From positions 36,284-100,283 of the forward strand of contig CAVYTF010000030.1 of assembly GCA_963771435.1 (NCBI GenBank): a DNA stretch of 64,000 bases, written 5' to 3'. Below the pieces are notes generated by a model. It saw only the letters and a program-made list of their open reading frames with translations, did not search any database and was not told where the DNA came from. Source of the stretch: CAVYTF01 sp963771435 (GTDB lineage Bacteria > Bacteroidota > Bacteroidia > Chitinophagales > Chitinophagaceae). Shown one piece after another: positions 1 through 8,907 of this stretch; position 1 is the first letter of the stretch; each line of letters starts with the position of its first letter. The position numbers were made by a program, and so were the translations under genes.

Positions 1-681
1 AGAAAGAATACTTCTCATTTCGTTTATCTCTTCTTTGAAAGTTTGCAGGTTGTTTACCTGCAAACTTTCTTTTTTAGCTGAGGAATGAAATTCAGCAGTA
101 CCAGTTTCAACTGCAATTTCAGCAACATTACTGCTTCTGACACCTCCGCCTGCCATAATAATGATTTTTTCCTCTGCTTGTTCCACAAGTTGTTTTATCA
201 ACCCTACACCTTCAAGCGCATTTTCTTTTTGCCCGCTTGTGAGTATTCGCTGGCAGCCGCAGGATATTATATCTTCCAAAGCCTTCCCGGCATCCTTAGT
301 TCTGTCAAAAGCCCTATGAAACGTTACTTCCAGCGGATAAACCAATTCTACCAGCCTCGCTGTCCTTTTCACATCAACGGTTTTGTCTTCATTTAATGAT
401 CCTATCACCACTCCATCAAACCCCAGTTCTTTGCAGAGAAGCGCATCCTTCTTCATCACTTCAAACTCTTCATTACTATAAAAAAAATTTCCACCCCTTG
501 GCCTTATAATGGGAAAAACAGGAATACTAATTCTTTCTCTAACCAGTTTCAACGCCCCATAAGAAATTGTTACGCCACCTTCCATATAACCACTACATAA
601 TTCAATTCTATCACATCCTGCCTCCGCAGCAAGCAACGCAGATTGCACATCAAACACGGCTATTTCTAAAATCCTTTTCAT
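1..681 (-). CDS. cutC: Copper homeostasis protein CutC, C-terminus cut off by the window edge
   Basis: The minus-strand frame is open from the ATG at 681 to the window edge (about 227 residues; the family is usually about 240-250). It reads MKRILEIAVFDVQSALLAAE, then CDRIELC, a PIIRPRGG motif, VTFHRAFD, ILTSGQK and IIMAGGGVR. These are hallmark CutC segments of a TIM-barrel protein, historically tied to copper tolerance but of unclear activity. The start lies 2 bp after the stop of the glycosylasparaginase gene, so the two are probably one transcript. The region after FHSSAKK departs from the usual CutC sequence and is encoded by a long perfect inverted repeat (see 37-75). Identification is confident; the missing end cannot be judged. 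Confidence 0.9.
   Translation of the reverse strand, partial: MKRILEIAVFDVQSALLAAEAGCDRIELCSGYMEGGVTISYGALKLVRERISIPVFPIIRPRGGNFFYSNEEFEVMKKDALLCKELGFDGVVIGSLNEDKTVDVKRTARLVELVYPLEVTFHRAFDRTKDAGKALEDIISCGCQRILTSGQKENALEGVGLIKQLVEQAEEKIIIMAGGGVRSSNVAEIAVETGTAEFHSSAKKESLQVNNLQTFKEEINEMRSILS
37..75 (+). terminator. Perfect 14-bp inverted repeat plus T-run, inside cutC
   Basis: Arms at 37-50 and 56-69 are perfectly complementary around a 5-nt loop (TGTTT) and are followed on the plus strand by a run of six T (70-75). The shape is that of an intrinsic terminator for a plus-strand gene left of the window, yet the cutC frame on the minus strand reads straight through it. It could be a convergent terminator that also encodes protein, or a palindromic insertion in frame. 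Confidence 0.45.
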
Positions 682-683
682 GT

Positions 684-1706
684 TCATTTTCCAAAAACAA
701 ACTTTCCATTCACCAAAACATTCTTGTCATCCGCAGTACAAACCGCAAAATTGAACCCCTGCTGAATACAATATGCCCCATATTCCCCCTGCCTGTTCAT
801 CGCAATAAACGCCACTTGGAAATCCTTCACCTTTGTCCCATTTCTCTTTATTATTCTTTCAACCGCAGCCTTACAAGCGTTTTCGGGATTCATGCCGTTG
901 CGCATATTTTCCACCACCAAATGCGTTCCCGCCACTTTTATCACCTCTTCGCCCAACCCGGTTGACACAGCCGCACCCACCTCATTATCCACAAACAACC
1001 CCGCCCCGATTATCGGCGAATCTCCAACTCTTCCGTGCATTTTAAAACCCATCCCGCTCGTCGTACAGCTACCGCTCAGGTTGCCGTTCGCGTCCAGCGC
1101 CAGCATCCCGATCGTGTCATGGTTCCAGCTTCCATCAGCCAGTTTGTTAGGCGCAAAAGCGCTTTGCCCCTTCCCGTTTTCCACATTTATCTGCGGTTTG
1201 TACTGCGATTTTTTCAGCCATTCCTCGTAATTTTTTTTTGCGTCGTCCGACAAAACCTCCGGCTCCAGCGCAAACCCTTCGCTCACCGCAAACTCCTGCG
1301 CGCCCGCGCCCACCAGCATCACGTGCGGCGTTTTCTCCATCACCAGCCTCGCCACCGAGATGGGGTGTTTTATCCTTTCTATACACCCCACGCTGCCGCA
1401 GTTGCCGTTTTCGTCCATAATGCTCGCGTCCAGAGTTACAAACCCATCCCTGTCCGGGTTCGCGTTCAGGCCCACGCAGCAGCTCATTTCGCCCTCCGTC
1501 ACCATCACGCCTTTTTCCACCGCGTCCAGCGCCCGGCCGCCATTGCGCAGCACCTGCCATGCAGCTTTATTCGCATTAATACCGGCATCCCAGGTAGAGA
1601 TCACAATTGGTTTTTGGCCAATATTTTTTGATGAGGTAAAAGACATAAACGGCATCGCAGACAATCCAAAAGACGAAAGCTGCAAAAAGCGGCGGCGGTG
1701 AAGCAT
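684..1706 (-). CDS. N4-(beta-N-acetylglucosaminyl)-L-asparaginase (glycosylasparaginase), Tat-exported
   Basis: A 340-residue Ntn-hydrolase of the asparaginase-2 family. It cleaves the GlcNAc-Asn linkage left after glycoprotein breakdown. The N-terminus MLHRRRFLQLSSFG has a Tat-like RRxFLQ motif followed by a hydrophobic stretch, so export to the periplasm is likely. The family autoproteolysis site is HDTIGM, with Thr198 the predicted nucleophile exposed by cleavage after Asp197. The upstream half contains WDAGINANKAAW and RALDAVEKG, the downstream half SGMGFKMHGRVGDSP and GAAVSTGLGEE, matching alpha and beta chains of the enzyme. It is directly followed by cutC with a 2-bp gap. Local GC is visibly higher between about 1200 and 1560 than in neighbours. 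Confidence 0.93.
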   Translation of the reverse strand: MLHRRRFLQLSSFGLSAMPFMSFTSSKNIGQKPIVISTWDAGINANKAAWQVLRNGGRALDAVEKGVMVTEGEMSCCVGLNANPDRDGFVTLDASIMDENGNCGSVGCIERIKHPISVARLVMEKTPHVMLVGAGAQEFAVSEGFALEPEVLSDDAKKNYEEWLKKSQYKPQINVENGKGQSAFAPNKLADGSWNHDTIGMLALDANGNLSGSCTTSGMGFKMHGRVGDSPIIGAGLFVDNEVGAAVSTGLGEEVIKVAGTHLVVENMRNGMNPENACKAAVERIIKRNGTKVKDFQVAFIAMNRQGEYGAYCIQQGFNFAVCTADDKNVLVNGKFVFGK

Positions 1707-2042
1707 AATTAATTTTCTTTCAAAGCTATTTCAAAATAAGATTAAAAATGTTCATCGCATCTCAAATCATAAAATCAGTGAGGCAATCAACTAATCAACA
1801 ATTCAAGGGGGCTCTCATCTTCGTCTTTCTCTCAACTTCTGTTCGGGCTGTCCGTTCCAAGTCCGGCACAAGGCTCTCCCCAAACCCTTCACCGGGCTTT
1901 CCACTACCATCCCGCAGCTCTTCAACCGCAGTAACTCTATTCAGCAATTAAACGCAATCTCCCTCAATTTAAAATGAACAATGCACCACTCTACACAATC
2001 CATCATTCACCACTCATATCAAACTAACATCCTTCAATATTT
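1707..2042. other. Intergenic region without a convincing gene
   Basis: Short open frames here have no plausible start, composition or family. The stretch 1838-1920 has a C-rich segment with CGGGCTGTCCGTTCC and GGGCTTTCCACTACCATCCC, which resembles a motif I associate with intergenic DNA in Bacteroidota; this is recognition only, not a search result. From 1971 the sequence becomes rich in short CAYTC words that lead into the 21-nt array. Confidence 0.4.
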
Positions 2043-2231
2043 CCCTTCTGCCTGTCAACAAGTCATTTCTGACAACCCACAACCCATTTCTGCCAACTCA
2101 CAACGCATTTCTAAAAGACAATATGTCATTTCTGACGACTCACAACGCATTTCTGAAAGGTCACAATTCATTTCTGAAAGGTCACAACCCATTTCTGAAA
2201 TGCAACAACGCACTTCTACTGTTCATGTCAC
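2043..2231. repeat. Array A: nine units at exact 21-nt pitch upstream of gyrA
   Basis: The word CATTTCT (or a close variant) begins at 2043, 2064, 2085, 2106, 2127, 2148, 2169, 2190 and 2211, always 21 nt apart. Between the words are variants of GAAAGGT and CACAACG. One unit contains the perfect dyad CATTTCTGAAATG (2190-2202). The array ends 101 nt before the gyrA start codon. Because 21 is a multiple of three a frame stays open through it, but the encoded heptapeptide is not believable as a protein. Confidence 0.9.
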
Positions 2232-2332
2232 CAAAGGCTATTTTGTGTATAATAAACCATTAAAACCATCCTTCTTTCCACTGATTCCATTACCTTTGGC
2301 AACCTAAAAAAATCCACACAGGAAACTTATAA

Positions 2333-4912
2333 ATGGAAGAAAATAACATACCGGAGCAAACAGCAGACAACGACCGAATAATAGAGGTGAATATTGAGGA
2401 GCAGATGAAAACCTCCTACATTGATTACTCAATGAGCGTAATAGTTGGGCGCGCCCTGCCCGATGTGCGCGATGGTTTCAAACCAGTTCACCGCCGTGTG
2501 CTCTTTGCCATGCACGAACTCGGCAACAACAGCAACAGGCCTTATAAAAAAGCGGCCCGTATCGTCGGCGAAGTGATGGGTAAATACCATCCCCACGGCG
2601 ATGCCTCTATATATGATACGATTGTGCGTATGGCACAGCCTTTCACCATGCGTCATACGTTGGTGGACGGCCAGGGAAACTTTGGCACACAGGATGGCGA
2701 CCCGCCTGCGGCCATGCGGTACACCGAAATAAGGCTCGAAAAACTCGGCGAAGCAATGCTGGAAGATATTGAAAAAGACACCGTCGACTTTCAGTTGAAT
2801 TTTGATGACTCATTAAATGAACCCGTTGTATTGCCTACACGCGTGCCTCAGTTATTGATAAACGGATCCAGCGGAATAGCTGTAGGCATGGCAACCAACA
2901 TGATGCCCCACAATCTCGGCGAAGTGATAGATGGATGCATCGCTTATATCGAAAACAGGGAAATCACTGCTGAAGAATTGATCGTGTATGTAAAAGCGCC
3001 TGATTTTCCCACAGGAGGTGTGATCTATGGCATGGAAGGCGTGAAGCAGGCATTGCTCACCGGAAGGGGTAGGGTAGTAGTGCGCGGCAAATGTTTGGTT
3101 GATACGAAACAAAGCGGCAGGGAACAAATTGTTATCAATGAAGTGCCTTACCAGGTAAGCCTCGATGGATTGACTGATCGTATTGGCCAATTGGTGAATG
3201 AAAAAGTGGTAGAAGGCATTGCTCATGTGAACAACGAAAGCAATGAGCGTGAAGGAGTACGTATTGTGGTTGATTTAAAACGCGATGCTGTTGCCAATAT
3301 CGTCATCAACCAATTGTACAAATTCACCGAGCTGCAAACCAGTTATGGAATCAACAATGTTGCTCTCAGCAAAGGCAGGCCAAGGATATTTAACATCAGG
3401 GACCTCATCAGCGAGTTTGTAGAATTCAGAATGGAAGTGGTCATCCGCCGCGCCAAATTTGAACTCCGCAAAGCGCAGGAACGAGCGCATATTTTGCAGG
3501 GCTATCTTATTGCATTAGACCATTTGGATGAAGTGATAAAGCTCATTCGCGAATCATCAACGCCTGACATCGCCAAAGAAAATTTAATATCAGCAGGTTG
3601 GGGGCTCGATGACATCCAGGCAAAAGCGATACTTGAACTTCGTTTACAGCGCCTCACCGGAATGGAGCGCGAAAAGATAAAGGAAGAATATGATGGTTTA
3701 ATGAAAATAATCGCTCATCTCCAGGAACTGCTCGGCAGCGAAATATTGCGGTACGATTTGATAAAAACTGAATTGTTTGAAATAAAAGAAAAGTTCAGCA
3801 ACCCCCGCAAAAGTGAAATTCAATTTCTTGCGGATGAAATAAACATGCTGGATTTCATTAAGGAAGAAGATGTGGTTATTACGATTTCTAAATTGGGTTA
3901 TATCAAACGGACCACTGCCACAGAATATCGCCAGCAACGGCGCGGCGGGAGAGGGGCAGTTGGCAGCAAAACCCGCGAAGAAGATTTTGTAGAACATCTC
4001 TTTGTTGCCTCCACGCACGACACCATGATGTTCTTTACAGAAAAAGGAAGGTGTTACTGGCTGAAAGTATACGAAATACCTGAAGGGGAAAAACAAAGCA
4101 AAGGCAGAGCGGTTCAAAATCTTATTCAAATGCCTACGGACGATAAGGTCCGGGCAGTTATTGAAGTCAAAGACCTCGAGGATAAAGAATATGTCACCAA
4201 TCATTTCATCGTGCTCTGCACAAAAAAGGGCATTATTAAAAAAACTTTGCTGGAAGATTTCAGCAGGCCTCGTGCAAACGGTATAAATGCCATCAATATC
4301 ACCGAAGGCGATGAATTGCTGGAAGCCATCATGACCAACGGCAAAAATGAAATAATGCTTGCAGTAAAAAGCGGCCGCGCCATTCGCTTCCCTGAAGCAA
4401 AGGTTCGTCCTACGGGCAGAGGCGCTATTGGCGTTACTGGTATTGAAGTGGACAATCAAACCGACGAAGTGATCGGTATGATTTGTGTCGATAAAACCGA
4501 CAGATCAAAAACGGTTTTAGTGATCAGTGAAAAAGGATATGGAAAGCGCACTGCAATAGTGGATGAAGACGGGGAAGATGTTTACCGAATCACCAACAGG
4601 GGAGGTAAGGGCGTAAAAACAATAAATGTAACAGAAAAGACAGGCAGGCTTGTGGGCATTTTAGCAGTAAGCGAAACCGATGACCTTATCATCACCTGCA
4701 AATCCGGTATTGCACTACGTACTTCTGTAAAGAGCATCAAACAGGCTGGAAGAGCAACACAAGGCGTTATACTGATCAGGTTGGATGAAGGGGATGAAAT
4801 AGCAGCTATTTCAAAGATAAAAGAAGACGAAGTGGTTATTGCAGAAATTGTTACCGAAGAAGGTGCTGCCCTGATTGACATCAATCCTGCAGAACTGAGA
4901 TCCGGAAAATAA
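2333..4912 (+). CDS. gyrA: DNA gyrase subunit A
   Basis: An 859-residue type II topoisomerase subunit that cuts and rejoins DNA during ATP-driven negative supercoiling. The breakage-reunion domain has the catalytic tyrosine at Tyr130 (AAMRYTEIRL) and the quinolone-determining segment GKYHPHGDASIYD, with Ala91 and Asp95 at the positions of E. coli Ser83 and Asp87. The C-terminal half has beta-pinwheel blades and a GyrA-box-like QQRRGGRGAVG, which favours GyrA over ParC. The frame stops at 4910-4912, but one base later in register the DNA continues with an acidic tail (EKIEDDSSDVSTNETDEP) to a TGA at 4974-4976. Removing one A from the run 4906-4909 joins the two, so the native C-terminus probably lies at 4976. 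Confidence 0.96.
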   Translation: MEENNIPEQTADNDRIIEVNIEEQMKTSYIDYSMSVIVGRALPDVRDGFKPVHRRVLFAMHELGNNSNRPYKKAARIVGEVMGKYHPHGDASIYDTIVRMAQPFTMRHTLVDGQGNFGTQDGDPPAAMRYTEIRLEKLGEAMLEDIEKDTVDFQLNFDDSLNEPVVLPTRVPQLLINGSSGIAVGMATNMMPHNLGEVIDGCIAYIENREITAEELIVYVKAPDFPTGGVIYGMEGVKQALLTGRGRVVVRGKCLVDTKQSGREQIVINEVPYQVSLDGLTDRIGQLVNEKVVEGIAHVNNESNEREGVRIVVDLKRDAVANIVINQLYKFTELQTSYGINNVALSKGRPRIFNIRDLISEFVEFRMEVVIRRAKFELRKAQERAHILQGYLIALDHLDEVIKLIRESSTPDIAKENLISAGWGLDDIQAKAILELRLQRLTGMEREKIKEEYDGLMKIIAHLQELLGSEILRYDLIKTELFEIKEKFSNPRKSEIQFLADEINMLDFIKEEDVVITISKLGYIKRTTATEYRQQRRGGRGAVGSKTREEDFVEHLFVASTHDTMMFFTEKGRCYWLKVYEIPEGEKQSKGRAVQNLIQMPTDDKVRAVIEVKDLEDKEYVTNHFIVLCTKKGIIKKTLLEDFSRPRANGINAINITEGDELLEAIMTNGKNEIMLAVKSGRAIRFPEAKVRPTGRGAIGVTGIEVDNQTDEVIGMICVDKTDRSKTVLVISEKGYGKRTAIVDEDGEDVYRITNRGGKGVKTINVTEKTGRLVGILAVSETDDLIITCKSGIALRTSVKSIKQAGRATQGVILIRLDEGDEIAAISKIKEDEVVIAEIVTEEGAALIDINPAELRSGK

Positions 4913-4994
4913 TAACACAGAAAAAATTGAAGATGATAGTTCAGATGTTTCAACAAATGAAACTGATGAGCCCTGATAAATAAATTGATTGCTC

Positions 4995-5002
4995 TAATTT
5001 TG
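4995..5002 (+). promoter_or_regulatory. Bacteroidota -7 box TAATTTTG
   Basis: The octamer fits the TAnnTTTG consensus of the primary sigma factor of this phylum and lies 48 nt before the start of the secreted TPR-like gene. No clear TTTG element is seen at the expected upstream distance. Confidence 0.4.
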
Positions 5003-5050
5003 AAAAATTAATCAACAAACAATAGGTTTCATAAAACAAAAATTGCCATT

Positions 5051-6352
5051 ATGAAAAAAATGCTTCTGATCGCAGTGCTTTGCTCCTCATTTGGTTTTGC
5101 AAAAGCACAGAATTATGATGATGTAACTAAATATTTAGTACTTAAACATCCTGAGCAGGCTATCCCCGAAATAAATAAATTAACCGCCGACGCAAAAGCA
5201 TCAAAAAAACCAGAAACATGGTTTTATAAAGGCGCAGTATATGCAGCAATTTACGCCGATGCAAGTTTGCGTGCAAAATATACTAATGCTGGGTTTGTTG
5301 CCGATACCGCCCTGCTCAAATATGCACAGATGGACACATCTTTTAGCATGGTTAAGCAATACAGTGCACAGCCTTTTTATGATATTTATTCTACTTCAAG
5401 AGATGAAGGGGTAAGAACATTTAATGCAAAAAAGTGGGACTCCGCCAGCATTTATTTTGGCCTTGCGCAATTTTACAGCGAATATCTTTTCAAAAGAAAA
5501 TGGATAATCTCTCCATCAGCTTTCGATACAGCTATAACGCAGTATGCAGGTTTTGCTTATCAAAATAATAATCAACCGGATATGGCCATGAAGTATTACA
5601 AAATAATGGCTGCGAACAAGGCGGGAGGGGCTGATTTAGAAAACATGTACCGTTTTATGCTTAACTATTATTCCAAAAATAAAGACAATGCTGATTTTCA
5701 ATCCATTCTTGCTGAGGTTAGGCAATTGTACCCACAAGAAGCAACGACCTGGGATGATTTCGCTACTGAAAACATGACCACCACTATGAGTTTGGATGAT
5801 ATGGCTGCAAAATATAAACAAGACGATGCTGCAGGAAAAATAATGACTGCAGATCAGTACACGGGTTACGGAGAAACTTTTGCCATTATTCCCAAGGACG
5901 CTCTCAGTAAAATGGACAGTGCTAAACAGGTTGATTATAAATATTTGGCAGCAGATGCTTACTCAAAAGCTTTTAACCTATCCAATAACGGTCTTTTTGC
6001 CTTCAACGCAGGCCTTATGTACTATAATATTTATACTGTTTTAGATGACAGGTTTTATAATTTAAGGGGCGAGGCAGCTGGTTTAAAAGCGCAGCGTAAT
6101 GTGGTTGAAAAACAGGAATTTATCCTTGCAGATTCTTCCATCAACTGGCTAACAAAAGCATATAATATTCTAAAAGAAAAAACAGACCGCACTAAAAATG
6201 AAAGCAATTCTTTAAACCGGGCAGTAGATTTTCTTGCAACAATTTATGGATGGGAGCGCGACAAAAACCGTGGCGTGAATCCTGCGAACTATGATAAATA
6301 CGATGCACTCTTCAACAAGTTTGACGCAGAGCACGATAAGTACAAACAATAA
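5051..6352 (+). CDS. Secreted protein with TPR-like helical repeats
   Basis: A 433-residue protein with an N-terminal signal peptide (MKKMLLIAVLCSSFGFAKAQ, cleavage expected near residue 20). The rest is alpha-helical with repeated pairs such as AFAYQNNNQPDMAMKYYKIM and LFAFNAGLMYYNIYTV that look like tetratricopeptide repeats, a scaffold for protein contacts. No catalytic motif is visible, and no specific family is recognised. It is a single gene between its own -7 box and a terminator at 6375, so it is likely monocistronic. Periplasmic or surface location is inferred. Confidence 0.7.
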   Translation: MKKMLLIAVLCSSFGFAKAQNYDDVTKYLVLKHPEQAIPEINKLTADAKASKKPETWFYKGAVYAAIYADASLRAKYTNAGFVADTALLKYAQMDTSFSMVKQYSAQPFYDIYSTSRDEGVRTFNAKKWDSASIYFGLAQFYSEYLFKRKWIISPSAFDTAITQYAGFAYQNNNQPDMAMKYYKIMAANKAGGADLENMYRFMLNYYSKNKDNADFQSILAEVRQLYPQEATTWDDFATENMTTTMSLDDMAAKYKQDDAAGKIMTADQYTGYGETFAIIPKDALSKMDSAKQVDYKYLAADAYSKAFNLSNNGLFAFNAGLMYYNIYTVLDDRFYNLRGEAAGLKAQRNVVEKQEFILADSSINWLTKAYNILKEKTDRTKNESNSLNRAVDFLATIYGWERDKNRGVNPANYDKYDALFNKFDAEHDKYKQ

Positions 6353-6374
6353 GAAATTTTTTTAGATATAATTT

Positions 6375-6400
6375 AAAGAGCTGCGTTTTGCAGCTCTTTT
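6375..6400 (+). terminator. Intrinsic terminator
   Basis: Stem AAAGAGCTGC with its complement GCAGCTCTTT around a GTTTT-type loop, ending in T-rich sequence, 22 nt after the stop of the TPR-like gene. Confidence 0.8.
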
Positions 6401-6453
6401 AGTTTATTAGAGTTCCTTTATTGAAATTTAATTAACTATCAATTGTAAGTTTC

Positions 6454-6461
6454 TATATTTG
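6454..6461 (+). promoter_or_regulatory. Bacteroidota -7 box TATATTTG
   Basis: Exact match to TAnnTTTG, 18 nt before the ATG at 6480, implying a short leader. The upstream TTTG element is not clear. Confidence 0.45.
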
Positions 6462-6479
6462 GCGAAAAATTAAACACTC

Positions 6480-8177
6480 ATGAAACTAATGAAACTAAGC
6501 TGCGCAGTACTTATCGTTTTTGCGGCTTTTACTTCTTGCCAGAAAGAAAATGTTGGGTCGGTTGTTGAATCAAAACAACTTCTCTCTAAAAAACAAACAA
6601 CACAAACCGTCATCACAGAAACTTTTGAAACAGGCACAAAAACGGCCTATGCCGATGCAACTGTCACCCTCAGCACCGGCGTTTGGGATTTTAATGATGC
6701 CCTGCTCGGCAATTCTTCTTCTGATGCCAAAGACGGCAGCCAGTCCGCCCGTGTTCGCAACAGCGGCATCCTTACCACCAAATTCGATTACTCAGGTGGC
6801 GCCTCTACAGTAACTTTAAAACATGCATTATATGGCTCTGATGCAAAAGGTACCTGGCAATTATGGTACAGCACAAATGGCGGCAGCACATATACTGAAA
6901 CCGGCTCTACAGTTACAACAAGCTCAAAAACACTCGCCACAGCCACCTTCACGTTAAATATTTCAGGCAATATCCGTTTCGAAATTCGCAAAACCGATGG
7001 CGGCAGCAACCGCATCAACTTTGATGACTTTGCAGTAACAAGTTATGGAGGAACAACCGCCACACCAACTCTCACTTCTCTTTCCCCCGATAGTGCCACA
7101 GCAGGCGGCGCAGCATTTACCATCACAGCCACAGGAACAAACTTTGTCAGCGGCGCAACCATCAATTGGAACGCAACCCCATTAACAACCACTTTCGTAA
7201 GCGCAACTTCCTTAACAGCCAGCGTTCCTGCCACTGACATCGCAACAGCAGGCACAGCAAGCGTAACAGTAACAGCAAGCGGCAACACATCTTCAGCCGT
7301 TTCGTTCATCATAAAAGGCGCGATCACAGGCCAAAAGAAGTTTTTGTTTGATGCCCTTCATGCAGAAACTGCCGGCAATGCAGACTGGGTAATTGACGAA
7401 GACAACGGCACCCCACAAAGAATTCCCACTCCTGCCCAATCAGGCATTACATCATCCACTCCTGAAACCTATTGGACAGGCGCTCTTTCCAGTTTTGGGA
7501 TAGCCTTGGTTAAAGAAGGAAACTATGTAGAAACATTGCCCTCAACAGGGGCTATCACTTATGGTAATTCCTCCAATGCACAAGACCTTTCAAATTATAG
7601 TGTCTTTGTAGTGGATGAACCCAACACCCCTTTCACCGCCACAGAAAAAACTGCCATCCTCAATTTTGTGAAAAATGGCGGCGGCCTGTTCATGGTTTCC
7701 GACCATGATGGCGCTTCCCGCCTCAATAATGGATGGGAAGCCGTAACTGTCTGGAACGATTTAATGCAGAACAACTCCATTCAGGCAAACCCCTTTGGTT
7801 TCAGCATTGATTCCACCAATATTTCACAAACCACCACAAACGTGCTCACCAATAAAACCGGCAATCCCATCCTAAGCGGCTCACAGGGTTCCGTTTCAGA
7901 ATTAGAATTTGATAACGGCGCCACGCTCACCCTTCAACCCACCGCCAACAACACAGTTCAGGGCCTCATTTGGGAAACCGGCGATGCCCAGGTAAATACA
8001 AACGTCATGACGGCCTCCTCCACCTACGGCACAGGCCGCGTGTATGTAGTAACCGATAGCTCGCCATTAGACGACGGCACCGGCGCCTCCGGAAACTCAT
8101 TATACGTCGGCTGGTCTAAAGACAGCCACACCCAGTTATTCATGAATGCCGTCCTCTGGCTCGCAAAACTGCAATAA
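6480..8177 (+). CDS. Lipoprotein with IPT/TIG domain and a C-terminal amidotransferase-like fold
   Basis: A 565-residue predicted lipoprotein: the hydrophobic leader ends in the lipobox FTSC (Cys20). Residues about 45-190 form a beta-rich module (TETFETG, GVWDFNDALLG, RINFDDFAV) of the kind found in secreted Bacteroidota nucleases and binding proteins. Residues about 193-278 are an IPT/TIG immunoglobulin-like domain (PTLTSLSPDSATAGG to VTASGNTSSAVSF). The C-terminal part has a Rossmann-like core with FVVDEPNTPFT and NGGGLFMVSDHD, reminiscent of class I amidotransferase-like or ThuA/DUF4350 folds; catalytic residues are not evident. The substrate is unknown. Flanked by a -7 box and a strong terminator, so probably transcribed alone. 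Confidence 0.72.
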   Translation: MKLMKLSCAVLIVFAAFTSCQKENVGSVVESKQLLSKKQTTQTVITETFETGTKTAYADATVTLSTGVWDFNDALLGNSSSDAKDGSQSARVRNSGILTTKFDYSGGASTVTLKHALYGSDAKGTWQLWYSTNGGSTYTETGSTVTTSSKTLATATFTLNISGNIRFEIRKTDGGSNRINFDDFAVTSYGGTTATPTLTSLSPDSATAGGAAFTITATGTNFVSGATINWNATPLTTTFVSATSLTASVPATDIATAGTASVTVTASGNTSSAVSFIIKGAITGQKKFLFDALHAETAGNADWVIDEDNGTPQRIPTPAQSGITSSTPETYWTGALSSFGIALVKEGNYVETLPSTGAITYGNSSNAQDLSNYSVFVVDEPNTPFTATEKTAILNFVKNGGGLFMVSDHDGASRLNNGWEAVTVWNDLMQNNSIQANPFGFSIDSTNISQTTTNVLTNKTGNPILSGSQGSVSELEFDNGATLTLQPTANNTVQGLIWETGDAQVNTNVMTASSTYGTGRVYVVTDSSPLDDGTGASGNSLYVGWSKDSHTQLFMNAVLWLAKLQ

Positions 8178-8200
8178 GCTTTCACTAAAAGTTTTAATAA

Positions 8201-8232
8201 AAAAGAAACTCCGCGAGGGGTTTCTTTTTATT
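8201..8232 (+). terminator. Strong intrinsic terminator
   Basis: A 12-bp stem (AAAAGAAACTCC paired with GGGGTTTCTTTT, one G-T pair) around a GCGA loop, followed by T-rich DNA, 23 nt after the lipoprotein stop codon. Confidence 0.88.
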
Positions 8233-8277
8233 TTGGGGGTATTTATGCCTCCCTACCGCCCATTTTTCTAAGCAGCA

Positions 8278-8844
8278 AAGCTGTAGCCGATAGTTTTTGC
8301 AATGTCATCCATGTTTGGAGCAATGTCACCCATAGTTTTTGCAATGTCATTCATGTTTGGAGCAATGTGACCGATAGTTAGAGCAATGTGACGGACATTT
8401 AGACCAGTGTGACCGATAGTTAGACCAATGTGACGGACATTTAGAGCAATGTGACCGATAGTTAGAGCAATGTGACGGACATTTATTGCAATGTGACCGA
8501 TAGTTAGAGCAATGTGACGGACATTTAGAGCAATGTGACCGATAGTTATTGCAATGTGACGGACATTTAGAGCAATGTGACCGATAATTATTGCAATGTG
8601 ACGGACATTTGGAGCAATGTGACCAATAGTTTTTGCAATGTGATTCATATTTGGAGCAATGTGACCGATAATTACAGCAATGTGACGGACGTTTAGAGCA
8701 ATGTGACCGATAATTATTGAAATGTGACGGACATTTAGAGCAATGTGACGGATAGTTAGAGCAATGTGACGGACATTTAGAGCAATGTGAACAATAGTTT
8801 TTGCAATGTGATTCATATTTGGAGCAATGTGACCGATATTTAAA
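8278..8844. repeat. Array B: about 27 units at exact 21-nt pitch upstream of grpE
   Basis: GCAATGT begins every 21 nt from 8299 to 8824 without a slip (26 units) after one degenerate unit at 8278. Two unit types mostly alternate: one continues GACCGATAGTTA, the other GACGGACATTTA, giving a 42-nt superperiod. Where the second type meets the next unit a dyad ACATT-6 nt-AATGT forms. Some units at both ends carry GTCATCC or GATTCAT variants. The array ends 99 nt before grpE. A 182-codon frame stays open on the minus strand only because the period is a multiple of three. Confidence 0.95.
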
Positions 8845-8907
8845 ACCTAAGAATATTCTTTAATAAAGTATTTCTATGACAATATTTCCTTTTATCTGTT
8901 ACGGCAA

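Noticed and set aside
1035..1631. 198-codon frame opposite the glycosylasparaginase gene
   Set aside because: Antisense shadow in a GC-richer stretch; the minus-strand enzyme has all family motifs.
1981..2307. 108-codon open frame with ISERSQP-type repeats upstream of gyrA
   Set aside because: Created by array A; base changes fall on all codon positions and the frame has no leader or domain.
8268..8816. 182-codon open frame on the minus strand with heptapeptide repeats (HIALNVR-like)
   Set aside because: It is the shadow of array B: a 21-nt period keeps frames open, and the similar arrays E and G use 20 and 43 nt, which do not preserve a frame. No start context or family resemblance.
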